NCBI GenBank assembly: GCA_024640385.1
Contig: JAHEFC010000286.1
Location: 1-5,497 of the forward strand
Source of the DNA: Sphingobacteriales bacterium
GTDB lineage: Bacteria > Bacteroidota > Bacteroidia > Chitinophagales > Chitinophagaceae
Direction: 5' to 3'
Length of the DNA: 5,497 bases
Positions 5,246-5,497 of this stretch are shown here, piece after piece; positions within the stretch are counted from its first letter, which is position 1, and each line of letters begins with the position of its first letter. The notes under the pieces are model-generated. The model was not told the DNA's origin. It was given only the letters and a program-made list of their open reading frames with translations, and ran no database searches. The translations under genes were made by a program, and so were the position numbers.

Positions 5246-5497
5246 ATGAATCCTATTTCACAGCCCAAGGCTGCACCTGTATCAACTTCAACAACGGGAA
5301 TGAGGAAACGAATAGGCATTTTTGGATCTACAGGATCCATTGGAAAGCAGGCCCTGGATGTGATCGAGGCGAATCCGGATAAATTCACGGTAGCCATACT
5401 GACTGCCCATTCCAATCACGAACTGCTGGTAGAGCAGGCTACAAAGCATAAACCTGAATGTGTAGTGATCGTTGATGAGGGAAAATTCGCTGAAGTA
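5246..5497 (+). CDS. dxr: 1-deoxy-D-xylulose 5-phosphate reductoisomerase, N-terminal part (3' truncated by window edge)
   Basis: The first 84 codons of DXR, the NADPH-dependent enzyme making 2-C-methyl-D-erythritol 4-phosphate from DXP, the committed step of the MEP isoprenoid pathway. The N-terminal Rossmann motif IGIFGSTGSIGKQALDVI, with GSTGSIG at residues 27-33, is diagnostic, followed by TAHSNHELL. The catalytic and metal-binding part lies outside the window. The ATG at 5246, 3 bases after the GH3 stop, gives an 18-residue N-terminal extension rich in Ser, Thr and Pro. A second in-frame ATG at 5300 (MRKRIGIFGSTG) would give the more typical DXR start. I keep the first because of the tight operon spacing, with real doubt. 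The promoter is presumably the one before the GH3 gene. Confidence 0.95.
   Translation, partial: MNPISQPKAAPVSTSTTGMRKRIGIFGSTGSIGKQALDVIEANPDKFTVAILTAHSNHELLVEQATKHKPECVVIVDEGKFAEV

Overview
The window looks like chromosomal core sequence from a member of the Bacteroidota, probably near Chitinophagaceae (the family-level guess is inference). Three things point there: two perfect TAnnTTTG -7 boxes, one with a TTTG -33 element 19 bases away; no clear Shine-Dalgarno sequences in front of the genes; and the gene content, with an NtrY-like sensor kinase, a PolX/PHP protein, a bacterial GH3-family enzyme and small Lys/Ala-rich histone-tail-like proteins. No tRNA, rRNA, CRISPR array, insertion sequence or phage gene was seen.

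Layout, left to right. (1) 1-709, + strand: the C-terminal catalytic half of a sensor histidine kinase, cut by the window edge. (2) 706-2364, - strand: a PolX-family protein, tail to tail with the kinase and sharing a CTAG with it as both stop codons. Its PHP nuclease site looks intact, but two of the three polymerase aspartates are gone. (3) 2365-2995: a block holding two tiny, very basic Lys/Ala-rich genes on the - strand (42 and 69 residues). Each is followed by its own intrinsic terminator, and the two share their leader and N-terminus, which suggests tandem duplication. (4) 2996-3591, - strand: the ribosomal protein operon rplU-rpmA (bL21, bL27), with a textbook Bacteroidota promoter and a strong terminator. 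(5) 3592-3727: a compact divergent promoter region. (6) 3728-5497, + strand: a GH3-family adenylating enzyme followed after 3 bases by dxr (MEP isoprenoid pathway), which runs off the right edge. These two are very likely co-transcribed.

The genes are mostly housekeeping. The parts most worth a second look are the PolX protein that seems to have kept its nuclease but lost its polymerase, the paired histone-tail-like microproteins downstream of a ribosomal operon, the promoter folded into the rplU-rpmA terminator, and the GH3-dxr pairing. I see no convincing new defence or mobile system here.
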